Shown: positions 9,080-18,765, numbered from the stretch's first letter. The stretch: DNA of 64,000 nucleotides from Psychrobacter fulvigenes (GCF_904846155.1 NZ_CAJGZP010000001.1:3224001-3288000); one strand, 5' to 3'. Notes: generated from the sequence alone by a model not told the origin. Program-made: numbers and translations.

Positions 9080-10747
9080 CTAAATACGTCCTGCTTGCTG
9101 CAGTGCTTGCTGCAAGATAATACTGTCGTCAAAATCATGACGCACGCCATGAATCTCTTGATAAGTCTCGTGACCTTTACCCGCGATGACGACGATATCA
9201 TCAGCACTGGCATGACTTACCGCGTATGCAATCGCTGTTTGGCGTGCAGGTTCGATATGGGTGCGTTGATACTGCTCGTCATCCATGCCAACCTGCATGT
9301 CTTGCAGGATGGCATTTGGATCTTCACTGCGTGGATTGTCGGCGGTCAGTATGACTTGATCAGCACCTGCTAGCCCTGCTTGTGCCATTAACGGACGTTT
9401 GCCAGCATCACGATCACCGCCGCAGCCAAATACCGCCCATAGCTGCCCATGACAATGGGTTCTAAGGCTGTCTAATACTTGACTCAAGGCATCAGGCGTA
9501 TGCGCATAGTCAACGATAAAGCAGCCATCATTTGATGGCACCCGCTGCATACGGCCAATAGCGCCTTGTAGTTGTGGCACTAAAGTCGCAATACGCTCAA
9601 GACTTATACCTAAAGCAACTGCCGCCGCAATCGCAGCGAGCAAATTGGCCACATTAAAACGCCCTAATAAAGGGCTGACAATATTTATCTGATTAAGCGA
9701 TTTATTGGCAAATTGATTATCTTCAAGCTGAGTTTCTGCTTGACTGTGCAAGCTGATGTCTACCCCTTCTAAGCTTGGCGTAATAGCAGAGGCAACAAAG
9801 CTGGCATCTTTTGAGGCATACAAACTGTAGGTGAAAACAATCAAACCGCTCGCCTGAGCAGTCTCTAACATTATCTGAGCATGTTCATCATCGATATTGA
9901 TAATGGCGTGAGTCAATGTCGGGAAATGACGCTTATCAAACAGTTTTGCCTTGGCAGCGGCATACTCTGCCATATCAGCATGATAGTCCAAATGATCACG
10001 GCTCAAATTGGTATAAATAGCTACCTTGACTGGCACACCCTGCAAGCGCTGCTGATCCAGACCATGGGAGCTGGCTTCAAGCGCAAGTACTTCAGCACCC
10101 TCAGCGCCCATCTGATACAAGAACTGCTGCACTGCCAGTGCGTCACCCGTGGTATGACTGGCTTGTACGAGCGCACCCAGCTTACCGTTGCCCGCTGTCC
10201 CCATCACTGCACTACTCATGCCTGCCAGCTGGGTTAATTGCGCCACCAGCTGACTGATTGTGGTTTTGCCATTAGTACCAGTAACGGCAACGACCGTCGG
10301 CAGTGCGACAGGCTGCTGAGATTGCAGACAAGCTTGAATCAGCTCACCTAAAAAATCACGGATATCGGGCACATAAATGACAGGACAAGGCAGCGCTGCC
10401 AATTGCTGCTGTGCGCTGGGCTGAGTGTCATCAAGTTGACGATCACTGCTACTAAACAACGCCAGTGGATCAATTTCTGCTAAGATAAATGCCGCTGTTT
10501 TAGCGGCCTGTGACACGTATTCACGGCTTTTTTGACAGTTTTTTGACTGGCTTTGTAACAGTACAAACACATCATTAGTCGCGACTTGGCGACTGTCTAA
10601 ACGTATGTTACTAAAAGCGATATTGGTAATATCACTTGGATTCTCTAAGCCTTTGACCATCTGTGACAACTGTAGACCTAACGCATCACCACGACTGCTC
10701 TCCATGAGCTGTTGCAAAGTAACGGCGTGCTGTGATGATGTGGTCAT
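9080..10747 (-). CDS. murE: UDP-MurNAc-L-Ala-D-Glu:meso-diaminopimelate ligase
   Basis: MurE adds meso-diaminopimelate to UDP-MurNAc-L-Ala-D-Glu. Visible landmarks are the ATP loop VTGTNGKTTISQL, TNLSRDHLDYH, VDYAHTPDAL and the amino-acid specificity motif DNPRSEDP, which marks DAP rather than lysine enzymes. The C-terminus contains IAGKGHETYQEI. At 555 residues it is longer than the usual 490-500, with extra sequence near residues 45-115 and a Gln/Asn-rich loop near 345. It lies 157 bp downstream of ftsI, a gap that contains hairpins, and 123 bp upstream of murF. Confidence 0.96.
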   Translation of the reverse strand: MTTSSQHAVTLQQLMESSRGDALGLQLSQMVKGLENPSDITNIAFSNIRLDSRQVATNDVFVLLQSQSKNCQKSREYVSQAAKTAAFILAEIDPLALFSSSDRQLDDTQPSAQQQLAALPCPVIYVPDIRDFLGELIQACLQSQQPVALPTVVAVTGTNGKTTISQLVAQLTQLAGMSSAVMGTAGNGKLGALVQASHTTGDALAVQQFLYQMGAEGAEVLALEASSHGLDQQRLQGVPVKVAIYTNLSRDHLDYHADMAEYAAAKAKLFDKRHFPTLTHAIINIDDEHAQIMLETAQASGLIVFTYSLYASKDASFVASAITPSLEGVDISLHSQAETQLEDNQFANKSLNQINIVSPLLGRFNVANLLAAIAAAVALGISLERIATLVPQLQGAIGRMQRVPSNDGCFIVDYAHTPDALSQVLDSLRTHCHGQLWAVFGCGGDRDAGKRPLMAQAGLAGADQVILTADNPRSEDPNAILQDMQVGMDDEQYQRTHIEPARQTAIAYAVSHASADDIVVIAGKGHETYQEIHGVRHDFDDSIILQQALQQAGRI

Positions 10748-10857
10748 AAGTAAATCCTAAACGGTGAAAAAATTAAAATTATTATTAGCGTCTGTTAAGT
10801 ATTTATAAATATCGACAACAACCAATACAGCTAAGAAATCAGTCAATACTGATTCAA

Positions 10858-10884
10858 TCAGTGTTTATAAATGATAAACACTGA
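10858..10884 (-). promoter_or_regulatory. Intercistronic hairpin between ftsI and murE
   Basis: A perfect 11-bp inverted repeat, TCAGTGTTTAT and ATAAACACTGA with a 5-base loop, lies 20 bases after the ftsI stop. A second, weaker repeat (AATCAGT / ACTGATT) follows on the murE side. No T run follows on the minus strand, so it is not a simple terminator. An RNA-processing or mRNA-stability role between two cell-wall genes is possible, but this is inference. Confidence 0.6.
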
Positions 10885-10904
10885 CATACCCGTTCTATTG
10901 TTAA

Positions 10905-13013
10905 TTATTCAGTTTGTAGCGGCTTATCTAGGGGCACATTATACAGACGTAAGGCTTCTTTCATAACATTATGAAAGACTGGCGCGACCGTCAAACCTGC
11001 ATAAATCTGACCACGAGGGTCTTCGATGAGCATCACACCCACCAGTCTAGGGTTCGACGCTGGTGCCATACCCGCAAAAACGTTACGATACTGATCAGTA
11101 TAATAGCCACCGTCAGGATTCACTCGGCGTGAAGTACCCGTCTTACCTGCCACGCGATAGCCATCGATAGCCGCAGCTCTGGCTGTACCACCTTGCACTG
11201 TCACCGCCTCAAGCATCTTCACAATCGACATCGCTTGCTCGTGCTCCATAATACGCTTACTGGGTGGCTTCTCACCATCCTTGATAAGCGTTAAGGGATG
11301 CATCACCCCGCCCGAAGCCAATGCTGCATAAGCTTGAGCGACCTGTGCCAACGTCACTTGTAGACCATAACCATAACTCACGGTTGCCCGCCTAGCCGTT
11401 TCTTTTTCTTTTGGCGTCACTACCAATCCACTGCCCTCGCCTGGGAACTGTAGAGGGGTTTTTGCGCCAAAGCCAAACTGCTTTTGCATATTGGTGATCG
11501 CATCGGGCGGTAGCGACAGCGCAATCTTGGTCGAGGCGACGTTACTGGACTTCTGTAGTAGCGTGGCCATATTAATCATGCCTAGATTATTATGGTCACG
11601 AATCGTATAGCCACGGACGCGAATAGAGCCAGGGTTGGTATCAATTAAAGAGTTGGCAGTATATTTACCAGAATCCAAGGCCGCCGCTACTGTAAACGGC
11701 TTCATCACTGAACCAGGCTCAAACACATCAAGTAGCGCACGATTACGCTGGTTTTCACCCGTCATCTCATTGAGGTTGTTTGAGTTAAAGGACGGCCAAG
11801 TCGATAGGGCTAGCACCTCACCAGTCAGTACATCAACGACTATTCCGCTCGACCAGCGCGCTTTTTGTAAGCGACCTGCTTTTTCAAGCTCTTTATATAG
11901 TAAGTACTGCAACCGCGAGTCAATCGTCAACGCGACATCTTGACCAGCAATTTCTGGCTCAAGCTGTTTGATTTCTTTTAGGCTATTTTGCCGAGCATCT
12001 TTTAGCACCAAAACTTTACCGTCATAGCCGGCCAGCACTTTTTCGTACTGACGCTCAATGCCAGCGCGACCTTCATAGCCACCTTCAGGATCATTGGCGT
12101 TTTGCCCCATAAACCCTAACAATTGCGAGTTTGGTTGTGGCTGTGGATAATAACGCTGAAAGAAGTTTCTCTCATAAACGCCAGGGAAATTGAGCGAGCT
12201 GACACCTTGGGCAATTTCTGGCTGCACTTTATTAAGTAGCGGCAGATAGTGTGACCCTGCACCTGATGGTAACGCCGCCTTCACGGCTTCCTCATCCGTC
12301 ACATCGACGCTAGCATCGATACCAGCTGCTTGTTGTAACTTATCCACTGGTATGTTGGCCGCCGCCGCCAGACGAGTCAGATCCATATTCTCCAAGCGCT
12401 CTTTTACCCGCGCTTGTAGTTGTGGCTGATTCGGATTTTCGACTTGTATGCGTCTTAGCTCATAGTACTCACGCGCATAGTCATGCGGGCTGAATGACAC
12501 AGTGGACAGTGGCGCACTGATGGCAAGCGGCAGCTGATTACGATCCGTAATCATGCCGCGATAGGATGCCTGCGTGCGCACACTGGTGATGAGCTCATCC
12601 CCTTTTTCTTGATAAAACTGCGCATTTAGCACTTGTATGTAATAGGCACGGCCTATTAACAAACCTAATATGATCAGCGCAATCGCCCAAATGGTAATAA
12701 AGCGACCTTTATCATCTTCAAACCCACCACGTGATGAGGCACCAGAAGCCTTGGTAAAAATCACTTTCTTGCGATTCTTGACACTGGTATATGCCCCTTG
12801 AGTCTTATTCTTTTTTAGACGGCCGAGCAGCTTGGCACGATTACTTGCAGTGCCTTTTTTCGCTTTGGGATTGGCTTTCGTGTTTGTAGAGGTGGTATCT
12901 GACTTAGCAGTGCTGGCAGGGCGTAAAGGCTTGATAACCTTGCCACTGGCTGACTTTTTGCTGGTATTTTTGGCTGAGCCTTTGCCAGACTTAGTCGGTT
13001 TTTTATCACTCAT
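10905..13013 (-). CDS. ftsI: Septal peptidoglycan transpeptidase FtsI (PBP3)
   Basis: FtsI cross-links peptidoglycan at the division septum. The class B PBP motifs are all present: SxxK at Ser435-Lys438 in EPGSVMKPF, SSN at 489-491, and KTGT at 624-627. One membrane helix lies near 104-127. The 702-residue length exceeds the usual 570-610, largely because of an N-terminal cytoplasmic tail of about 100 residues that is rich in Lys, Ser and Thr and should be disordered. The start overlaps the ftsL stop region by 8 bp, as in many dcw clusters. Confidence 0.96.
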   Translation of the reverse strand: MSDKKPTKSGKGSAKNTSKKSASGKVIKPLRPASTAKSDTTSTNTKANPKAKKGTASNRAKLLGRLKKNKTQGAYTSVKNRKKVIFTKASGASSRGGFEDDKGRFITIWAIALIILGLLIGRAYYIQVLNAQFYQEKGDELITSVRTQASYRGMITDRNQLPLAISAPLSTVSFSPHDYAREYYELRRIQVENPNQPQLQARVKERLENMDLTRLAAAANIPVDKLQQAAGIDASVDVTDEEAVKAALPSGAGSHYLPLLNKVQPEIAQGVSSLNFPGVYERNFFQRYYPQPQPNSQLLGFMGQNANDPEGGYEGRAGIERQYEKVLAGYDGKVLVLKDARQNSLKEIKQLEPEIAGQDVALTIDSRLQYLLYKELEKAGRLQKARWSSGIVVDVLTGEVLALSTWPSFNSNNLNEMTGENQRNRALLDVFEPGSVMKPFTVAAALDSGKYTANSLIDTNPGSIRVRGYTIRDHNNLGMINMATLLQKSSNVASTKIALSLPPDAITNMQKQFGFGAKTPLQFPGEGSGLVVTPKEKETARRATVSYGYGLQVTLAQVAQAYAALASGGVMHPLTLIKDGEKPPSKRIMEHEQAMSIVKMLEAVTVQGGTARAAAIDGYRVAGKTGTSRRVNPDGGYYTDQYRNVFAGMAPASNPRLVGVMLIEDPRGQIYAGLTVAPVFHNVMKEALRLYNVPLDKPLQTE

Positions 13014-13443
13014 TGCCAGCCTCCACTACTTCAGAAGTTGCAGCAGGTGGCATGGCTTCAATTGCCGCGACAGGAGCCGCCGCACCCGGTTGGATAATGA
13101 GCTTGTCTTTTAGCGTCGGTGAATACATGCCCAATTCAGAGACCGCTCGGCTAGCGATTTGCGGGGTGGCACTAAAGGTTTGCTGTTCAATTAACAAACG
13201 TTGGTGTTCTACTTGCAGCTTGCGTTCTTGCTTTTTCATATCTTGCAACGTTCTATAGTCTTGATGGTATTGTTGAACGTCTTTGGCAGTCTGAATACCG
13301 CTCCACACAATGGCGCCTGCTAGCAGCAGCAATACCACCACATAAATGTTCACCACACTAAAGCGGTGCACGAACAACTCGCCGATATCGGTATTGTTTG
13401 ATGAAGCGGCACGACGGTTGGTGGGTTTGTCAGATATTGCCAT
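13006..13443 (-). CDS. ftsL: Cell division protein FtsL
   Basis: This is a 145-residue single-pass membrane protein with one hydrophobic helix at about residues 30-52 (VNIYVVVLLLLAGAIVWSGI), followed by a heptad-rich coiled coil (QDMKKQERKLQVEHQRLLIEQQ). Size, topology and position between rsmH and ftsI identify FtsL, which joins FtsB and FtsQ in the division complex. The C-terminal Ala/Pro-rich tail (about 25 residues) is unusual. It overlaps ftsI by 8 bp, which suggests translational coupling. Confidence 0.9.
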   Translation of the reverse strand: MAISDKPTNRRAASSNNTDIGELFVHRFSVVNIYVVVLLLLAGAIVWSGIQTAKDVQQYHQDYRTLQDMKKQERKLQVEHQRLLIEQQTFSATPQIASRAVSELGMYSPTLKDKLIIQPGAAAPVAAIEAMPPAATSEVVEAGNE

Positions 13444-13644
13444 GACGATCTCAAAAAAGTGAACTTAAATATAAAAGATGGGTGAGGTTACGTTTATGCT
13501 CATCATTACCATCAACAAAGGATAACTCTAATACCTGACTTATCACAAAGACTAAAAATACAGATGAAAACCAACCGATTAGCCTAACAGATAATGTTTA
13601 CAGCTTTTTAACAGTTGCGTAATTATTACAGCGTTTATGACACA

Positions 13645-14796
13645 TCATGACTCTACGACAGGCTGATAGCTGACATCCGTACGCGTCGCTGTGCGTAACC
13701 AAGCGCTGCGCGAACGTGGATTATGGCTGACCTCAGCTTTGCTCGGTGCAATCCGTTTTGGCTTGCTAAAATAGCGTGGGCGCTGTGGCGGCATCGGCAA
13801 ATTCTCGTCTTCTGGATACTGCCCTTTACTATGACGCTGCAAAAACTGCTTGATACGGCGGTCTTCTAATGAGTGAAAGCTAATGACTGCCAGCTGTCCG
13901 CCCGACTTTAAAATCGGAATGCTTTGTGCTAAAAAGTCATCGACATCGCCAAGCTCATTATTGATAAAAATACGCATGGCCTGAAAGCTCTGGGTCGCTG
14001 GATGCTTGCCTTTTTGCCATTTCGGATGCGCTACCTTTATCACTTCTGCCAACTCAAGCGTGGATTCGTAGCTATCCATCTGCTTGATGGCACGGGCAAT
14101 GCGCCGACTATGACGCTCTTCACCAAATTCATAGAGCACATTGGCCAAGGTTTCGTCATCGACTTGTTCAAGCCACTCAGCGACAGACTGGCCGCGGCTG
14201 GTATCCATACGCATGTCGACAGCGCCATCACGCATAAAGCTAAAGCCGCGGCTGCCATCGTCAATTTGCGGTGATGAGATACCCAAATCTGCCATCAAAC
14301 CATCAACCTGATGAATGCCCATAGCGGCTAAGCTATCGGTCAATGTCGCAAAGCTGTCATGAACCACTGTGACGCGATTATCGATACTTGCCAGTTCATG
14401 AGCGACGGCAATGGCGGTTGGGTCTTTATCAAAGACGATCAATTGTGCATCATCGGCTAATTGCGATAATAATAATCTGCTGTGACCACCGCGCCCAAAG
14501 GTGGCGTCGACGTAGATGCCACTTACTTTTAGGCTGTTCTCATCTTCTACATTGTCTTTTTGCTTAGGTAGCGCTTTGACGCCCAGCACCGCTGCGACAG
14601 TCTCCTCTAGCAGCACAGCGTCATGCACAAAGCTCAATTCGTCAGCCCTAGTACCTTCCTGACTCGTTTCCTTAGCAATGGCGTGAGCAGAGGCTTCACC
14701 CATAGAAGAAGAAAGTGTCAACGATTCAGAGGTATCGGCGGCAGAAGAAGAGCTAACGTTAGATTTTGACTTAGATTTCGATAGGGACACAAACAA
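13645..14796 (-). CDS. rsmH: 16S rRNA (cytosine1402-N4)-methyltransferase RsmH
   Basis: RsmH methylates N4 of C1402 in 16S rRNA using SAM. Visible markers are DATFGRGGHSRLLL, LMADLGISSPQIDDGSRGFS, the cluster GAVDMRMD, VISFHSLEDRRIKQF and a C-terminal SAWLRTATR-like end. The recognisable domain begins at FVHDAVLLEETV near residue 56. The 55 residues before it are Ser-rich and probably disordered, and an internal Met32 (MGEASA) is a possible alternative start. It heads the minus-strand cluster; mraZ, which often precedes it in other bacteria, is not present upstream. Confidence 0.94.
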   Translation of the reverse strand: MFVSLSKSKSKSNVSSSSAADTSESLTLSSSMGEASAHAIAKETSQEGTRADELSFVHDAVLLEETVAAVLGVKALPKQKDNVEDENSLKVSGIYVDATFGRGGHSRLLLSQLADDAQLIVFDKDPTAIAVAHELASIDNRVTVVHDSFATLTDSLAAMGIHQVDGLMADLGISSPQIDDGSRGFSFMRDGAVDMRMDTSRGQSVAEWLEQVDDETLANVLYEFGEERHSRRIARAIKQMDSYESTLELAEVIKVAHPKWQKGKHPATQSFQAMRIFINNELGDVDDFLAQSIPILKSGGQLAVISFHSLEDRRIKQFLQRHSKGQYPEDENLPMPPQRPRYFSKPKRIAPSKAEVSHNPRSRSAWLRTATRTDVSYQPVVES

Positions 14797-15086
14797 CTCA
14801 ATAAATGACGACCAACAAGGCCAGTAATAGTAAAAAATCAGATAAAAATAAACAAGTTATGATTTGCCTAGCATTATTATCGCAAGGATACACTGGTAGT
14901 CAAGCGCTAGAAGGGCTTTTCGTTAAAAATATCCCATCTCTCTGTTATACTAGCGATATATTTTACGCTATTTTTCTATATAAACGGCTATTGTTTCATC
15001 TGTATTTTTTATTCAAACCTCTGATTAACATTTATCATTGCTTTTTTCACTGCCCTATTCATTAACGACAACATTCTGAGATTTTT
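14797..15086. promoter_or_regulatory. Divergent rsmH / gltX intergenic region with an extended -10 for gltX
   Basis: This AT-rich 290-bp stretch separates the divergent rsmH and gltX genes. An extended -10, TG-T-TATACT, lies at 14943-14951 and points towards gltX, leaving a leader of about 130 bases. No good -35 is seen. An 86-codon open frame here (14805-15065) lacks coding character and is not called. Confidence 0.5.
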
Positions 15087-16631
15087 ATGATACAAACATC
15101 AACTCAATCTACGACTGCTACTAGCGAAAAACGTCCTGTGCGTACTCGTATCGCCCCGTCACCGACTGGATTTCCGCATGTCGGCACGGCTTATATCGCA
15201 CTGTTTAATTTGGCCTTCGCACAATCGCACGGCGGCGAGTTTATTTTGCGTATCGAAGATACCGATCAATCGCGCTCAACTGAGCAGTCAGAACAAATGA
15301 TTTTGGATGCCCTGCGCTGGGTCGGTCTTGACTGGGCAGAGGGTCCTGATGTTGGTGGCCCTCATGCACCTTATCGTCAGAGTGAACGTAGCGACATTTA
15401 CAAAAAACACGCTGAGCAGCTAGTAGAAAGCGACCATGCGTTTCGCTGTTTTTGTACCAGCGAAGAGCTGGATGCCATGCGTGCTGAGCAAATGGCCAAT
15501 GGCGAAACCCCACGCTATGATGGTCGCTGCGCTCACCTACCTCCAGAAAAAACTGAGCAACTCATCGCTGCAGGCAAGCCACATGTGATTCGGATGCGCG
15601 TGCCAACCGAAGGCATCTGTCTGGTACATGACATGCTTCGCGGCACCGTTGAGATTCCTTGGTCACAAGTCGATATGCAGGTGCTGCTCAAGACTGACGG
15701 TCTGCCAACCTACCATCTGGCCAACGTCGTCGATGACCATTTGATGGAAATCACTCACGTCATGCGCGGTGAAGAGTGGCTCAACTCTGCGCCGAAGCAT
15801 CAACTGCTTTATGAGTATTTTGGTTGGGAGATGCCTGTCCTCTGTCACATGCCACTACTGCGTAATCCAGACAAATCCAAACTGTCGAAACGTAAAAACC
15901 CCACCTCGATCACTTACTATCGTGATGCAGGCGTGCTTCCAGAAGCATTGCTCAACTATCTGGGTCGTATGGGCTACTCAATGCCTGATGAAGCTGAAAA
16001 GTTCACTTTGGATGAGATGATCGCAAGCTTTGACATTCAGCGTGTGTCACTTGGCGGCCCGATCTTTGATATCGAAAAGCTTAACTGGCTCAATTCGGAA
16101 TGGTTGCGCGCCCTCACGCCTGAAGAGCTGAAGAACAAAATCCTTGCTTGGGCCAATGATAGCGACAAGCTCACGGCTATCGCTGCGGCTATCCAGCCTC
16201 GTATTGAGCTACTCTCAGATGCGGTCAATTGGAGCGGTTTTTATTTCCAAAACCTACCTGATATCACTGCTGAGAGCTTTGCTCATAAATCGCTTACTCC
16301 TGAGCAAATCATAGAGATGCTGCAACTGGCGCTATGGCAGCTAGAGACCTTACCTACTTGGTCTGAACAAAACATCTATGCCACGCTAAAAGGTCTTGCT
16401 GCCCATCTTGATATCAAAATGCGTGACTTTATGGCGCCTTTCTTCGTCGCCATTGCTGGTAGCACCTCATCGACACCAGTCATGAACTCTATGTGGATTA
16501 TCGGCGCTGATATGACCCTGATTCGCTTGCGTCATGGCATTGAGGTACTTGGCGGCTTGGGTAAAAAGAAGTTGAAAAAGCTTGAAAAGCAAGCGGCAGA
16601 GTTGCCAGATTTTTTGGCTGATGGTGAATAA
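15087..16631 (+). CDS. gltX: Glutamyl-tRNA synthetase
   Basis: GltX charges tRNA-Glu with glutamate. The 514-residue class I synthetase shows the HIGH-type motif in [20 protein letters not shown], the KMSKS-type motif KLSKRKN, and the Glu-binding segment [16 protein letters not shown]. The anticodon-binding half follows ([26 protein letters not shown]). Interestingly a tRNA-Glu gene lies about 2.4 kb downstream. A terminator-like hairpin follows the stop codon. Length and motifs are normal for bacterial GltX. Confidence 0.96.
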   Translation: MIQTSTQSTTATSEKRPVRTRIAPSPTGFPHVGTAYIALFNLAFAQSHGGEFILRIEDTDQSRSTEQSEQMILDALRWVGLDWAEGPDVGGPHAPYRQSERSDIYKKHAEQLVESDHAFRCFCTSEELDAMRAEQMANGETPRYDGRCAHLPPEKTEQLIAAGKPHVIRMRVPTEGICLVHDMLRGTVEIPWSQVDMQVLLKTDGLPTYHLANVVDDHLMEITHVMRGEEWLNSAPKHQLLYEYFGWEMPVLCHMPLLRNPDKSKLSKRKNPTSITYYRDAGVLPEALLNYLGRMGYSMPDEAEKFTLDEMIASFDIQRVSLGGPIFDIEKLNWLNSEWLRALTPEELKNKILAWANDSDKLTAIAAAIQPRIELLSDAVNWSGFYFQNLPDITAESFAHKSLTPEQIIEMLQLALWQLETLPTWSEQNIYATLKGLAAHLDIKMRDFMAPFFVAIAGSTSSTPVMNSMWIIGADMTLIRLRHGIEVLGGLGKKKLKKLEKQAAELPDFLADGE

Positions 16632-16666
16632 GCTTATTAAACAGCTTGCATAAAGATACGATTAAC

Positions 16667-16700
16667 GTGGGTGGCGCAATAGCAAAACCCACATTTTTTT
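16667..16700 (+). terminator. Terminator between convergent gltX and trhA
   Basis: GTGGGT (16667-16672) can pair with ACCCAC (16687-16692), followed by seven Ts on the plus strand. The stem is short and the loop is 14 bases, so strength is uncertain. Confidence 0.5.
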
Positions 16701-16705
16701 ATGGC

Positions 16706-17332
16706 TTAAACCACATAATTTAATACCATTAAATAATGACAAACAGCCCCAGCTAAGACAAATAAATGCCAAATAACATGGTTATAAGGTATTTTTTCGA
16801 TAGCATAAAAAACGATACCCACCGTATAAAACAGCCCACCAGCAGCTAGGTATAGCAAACCATTAAAAGGTACTGCCTCTTTTAGCGCCGAAAAATCTAT
16901 GACAATCAGCCAGCCCATGACGAGATACAGTAAGGTCGAAAAAACCTCAAACCTTCCGGTAAAAAACAGCTTCATGATGGTACCCACTGCCGCGATAGTC
17001 CAAACCGCAATGAGCAAAAACACCCCATTACCATCTAATAGATTTATCACCAATACGGGCGTATAAGTTCCTGCTATTAATAGATAAATACTGACATGAT
17101 CTAAAACTCTGAGTTTTTGTTTTAGACGTTGGTTGGTCACCCAGTGATACATTGCCGACGCTGTGAATAATAAAATAATAGATGAGCCATAAACCAAAAT
17201 GCCAACTTGACTAAATTTTGTCTTATAGCTGTCTTTTAGCAAAAGCAGAACGAGACCGATTGCGCCTAAAAAAGCACCAATGGTATGAGTCAAGGTATTA
17301 AGACGCTCTTCTGACAAAGTTTGTGTATGCAT
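16706..17332 (-). CDS. trhA: Hemolysin III / TrhA family membrane protein
   Basis: This 208-residue protein has seven predicted membrane helices and the PAQR/hemolysin III signatures: ERLNTLTHTIGAFLGAIGL at the N-terminus, TASAMYHW (His of the conserved S-x3-H type motif), DHVSIYLLIAGTYTPV in the middle and YNHVIWHLFVLAGAVCHYL at the end. Family members have been linked to membrane-energetics homeostasis and are not necessarily haemolytic. An IS982-type element sits 10 bp upstream of the ATG, so the native promoter has been moved about 1 kb away. Confidence 0.9.
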   Translation of the reverse strand: MHTQTLSEERLNTLTHTIGAFLGAIGLVLLLLKDSYKTKFSQVGILVYGSSIILLFTASAMYHWVTNQRLKQKLRVLDHVSIYLLIAGTYTPVLVINLLDGNGVFLLIAVWTIAAVGTIMKLFFTGRFEVFSTLLYLVMGWLIVIDFSALKEAVPFNGLLYLAAGGLFYTVGIVFYAIEKIPYNHVIWHLFVLAGAVCHYLMVLNYVV

Positions 17333-17342
17333 AATCTACTTA

Positions 17343-18368
17343 ACCCCAGTTCGGGATAAGGGCTCAAAAAAAAGATAAAAAAAGAAGTCCGAAGTTGCTA
17401 AAGTAAGTTTACCAAGACCACTTAAGCAAAAAGGACTTCTTACATGGACAACCTAACCGAACTATACTGCCATATTGACGACTTTTATCAGCAATTCAAA
17501 CCTGAGTTTGACGCTCATTTAATCGCAACGGGACACCAAAGGTTAAGAGCATGCCAGATAAGTGTAGCAGAGATTATGACCATCTTGGTACTGTTTCATC
17601 AACTGCGGTATCGACAGTTTAAGGCGTTTTACTACCACCATATGCTTGGCATGATGAAACGGGAGTTTCCAAATCTGCCGAGCTACTCGCGATTTATAGA
17701 GCTTGTGCCGCGCAGTATCATGCCACTGTGCAGCTACTTGCAAAGCATGATGGGCGACTGTACGGGTATCAGCTATATTGATTCAACCAAGATAGCAGTT
17801 TGTCATAACAAGCGTATCTACCGTCATAAAGTCTTTAAGGGACTTGCAACCCGAGGCAAAAGCAGCATGGGCTGGTTCTATGGCTTTAAGCTGCACGCCA
17901 TTATCAATCATAAGGGCGAGCTTGTATCTGTTAAAGTCACTGCGGGTAATACGGATGACAGAGTGCCTGTTAAGGATATGGCAACGCCTGTGTTTGGCAA
18001 GGTGTTTGGGGATAGAGGCTATATCAGTAAAGCCCTAAACGAGTGGCTCACAAAACACAGTGATACCACGTTGATAACCAAACTTCGGCGTAATATGAAA
18101 CCCCAATTACTTGAGCCTATGGATGAGGCACTACTCAATCATCGCTCTTTGGTTGAAACGGTGTTTGGAGAGCTTAAAAACTTGTGCCAAATTGAACACT
18201 CACGCCATCGTAGTGTCACGGGGTTTATCACAAACTTGCTGTCAGGTTTAATTGCTTATTGCTGGTTTCCCTATAAACCCACCATCAAAAATATGCCTCA
18301 GCAGGGACAGGTAGCAACATTGTAAATAGTATCAATGAGTTACAATGTGGCTTATCCCGAACTGGGGT
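17343..18368 (+). mobile_element. IS982-family element, complete, with 6-bp target duplication
   Basis: Terminal inverted repeats read ACCCCAGTTCGGGATAAG at 17343-17360 and its reverse complement at 18351-18368. A perfect direct repeat TACTTA flanks it (17337-17342 and 18369-18374), a target duplication of a size seen in this family. The 1026-bp element carries one intact transposase. The perfect ends and target repeat suggest recent insertion. Confidence 0.93.
17444..18325 (+). CDS. IS982-family transposase
   Basis: This intact 293-residue DDE transposase fits the usual 280-300 residues of IS982 transposases. It shows CHIDDFYQQFKPEF at the N-terminus, the first acidic residue in GISYIDSTKIAVC, the second in GDRGYISK, and the third in the block HRSLVETVFGELKNLCQIEHS, followed by RSVTGFITNLLSGLIAYCW. 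It lies centrally between the element's terminal repeats and reads away from trhA. No frame breaks are seen, so the element may be active. Confidence 0.92.
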   Translation: MDNLTELYCHIDDFYQQFKPEFDAHLIATGHQRLRACQISVAEIMTILVLFHQLRYRQFKAFYYHHMLGMMKREFPNLPSYSRFIELVPRSIMPLCSYLQSMMGDCTGISYIDSTKIAVCHNKRIYRHKVFKGLATRGKSSMGWFYGFKLHAIINHKGELVSVKVTAGNTDDRVPVKDMATPVFGKVFGDRGYISKALNEWLTKHSDTTLITKLRRNMKPQLLEPMDEALLNHRSLVETVFGELKNLCQIEHSRHRSVTGFITNLLSGLIAYCWFPYKPTIKNMPQQGQVATL

Positions 18369-18374
18369 TACTTA

Positions 18375-18736
18375 GACCACTGTTATATGATTTAAAATAA
18401 TCGAATCTTAATGCAGTCACGTAGGCTGTACGGAATGCACCTCCCAATAAAAACCACTCTAAACCTTCAAACACTTCTTTGATCAACTCATCATATCACC
18501 TCTCCGACTTGCTAGATACGTGCTCTCATTCACCTACTGACGAAAACCTCAATGACGACAGTTTACTGAGTTTTGCACCCACTCAAGCCTAAGCAAATTG
18601 TCAGAATATCGTTTTGAGCGTAAGCAATTCTTATCCTAAATACCTTTAAGGCACCTTCAAAATACTATAAAAAAGAGTAAATCCTTAACTTCTAGGTACT
18701 TTTCAGCACATTTATGAACTCTTTTTGAAATAGTTG
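18375..18736. other. Intergenic region between the IS982 element and the tRNA promoter
   Basis: About 360 bp hold no gene I can support. The IS-proximal part is presumably the displaced upstream region of trhA. On the minus strand a frame of roughly 40 codons (about 18375-18496, containing EVFEGLEWFLLGGAFRTAYV) looks protein-like but has no convincing start codon, so it is not called. Confidence 0.4.
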
Positions 18737-18765
18737 TTGACAACACTGCCAGTCTTCCCTAAAAT
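18737..18765 (+). promoter_or_regulatory. Consensus sigma-70 promoter for the tRNA pair
   Basis: A perfect -35 TTGACA (18737-18742) and a -10 TAAAAT (18760-18765) are separated by exactly 17 bases, and the tRNA-Ala gene starts 17 bases after the -10. This is the strongest promoter noticed in the window and fits a highly expressed stable-RNA operon. Confidence 0.85.

Noticed and set aside
9881..10237. 118-codon plus-strand frame over murE
   Set aside because: It is an antisense shadow of murE without a ribosome site or recognisable domain.
14805..15065. 86-codon open frame between rsmH and gltX
   Set aside because: It is AT-rich, lacks a ribosome site, has Phe/Leu/Ile-rich random-looking sequence and spans the gltX promoter.
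14797..15086. mraZ upstream of rsmH
   Set aside because: I looked for it because dcw clusters often begin with mraZ; no frame with its motifs is present.
18375..18496. Protein-like minus-strand frame of about 40 codons (contains EVFEGLEWFLLGGAFRTAYV)
   Set aside because: A stop codon precedes it and no credible start codon fits the ribosome-like site; it may be a gene fragment, but I cannot support it.
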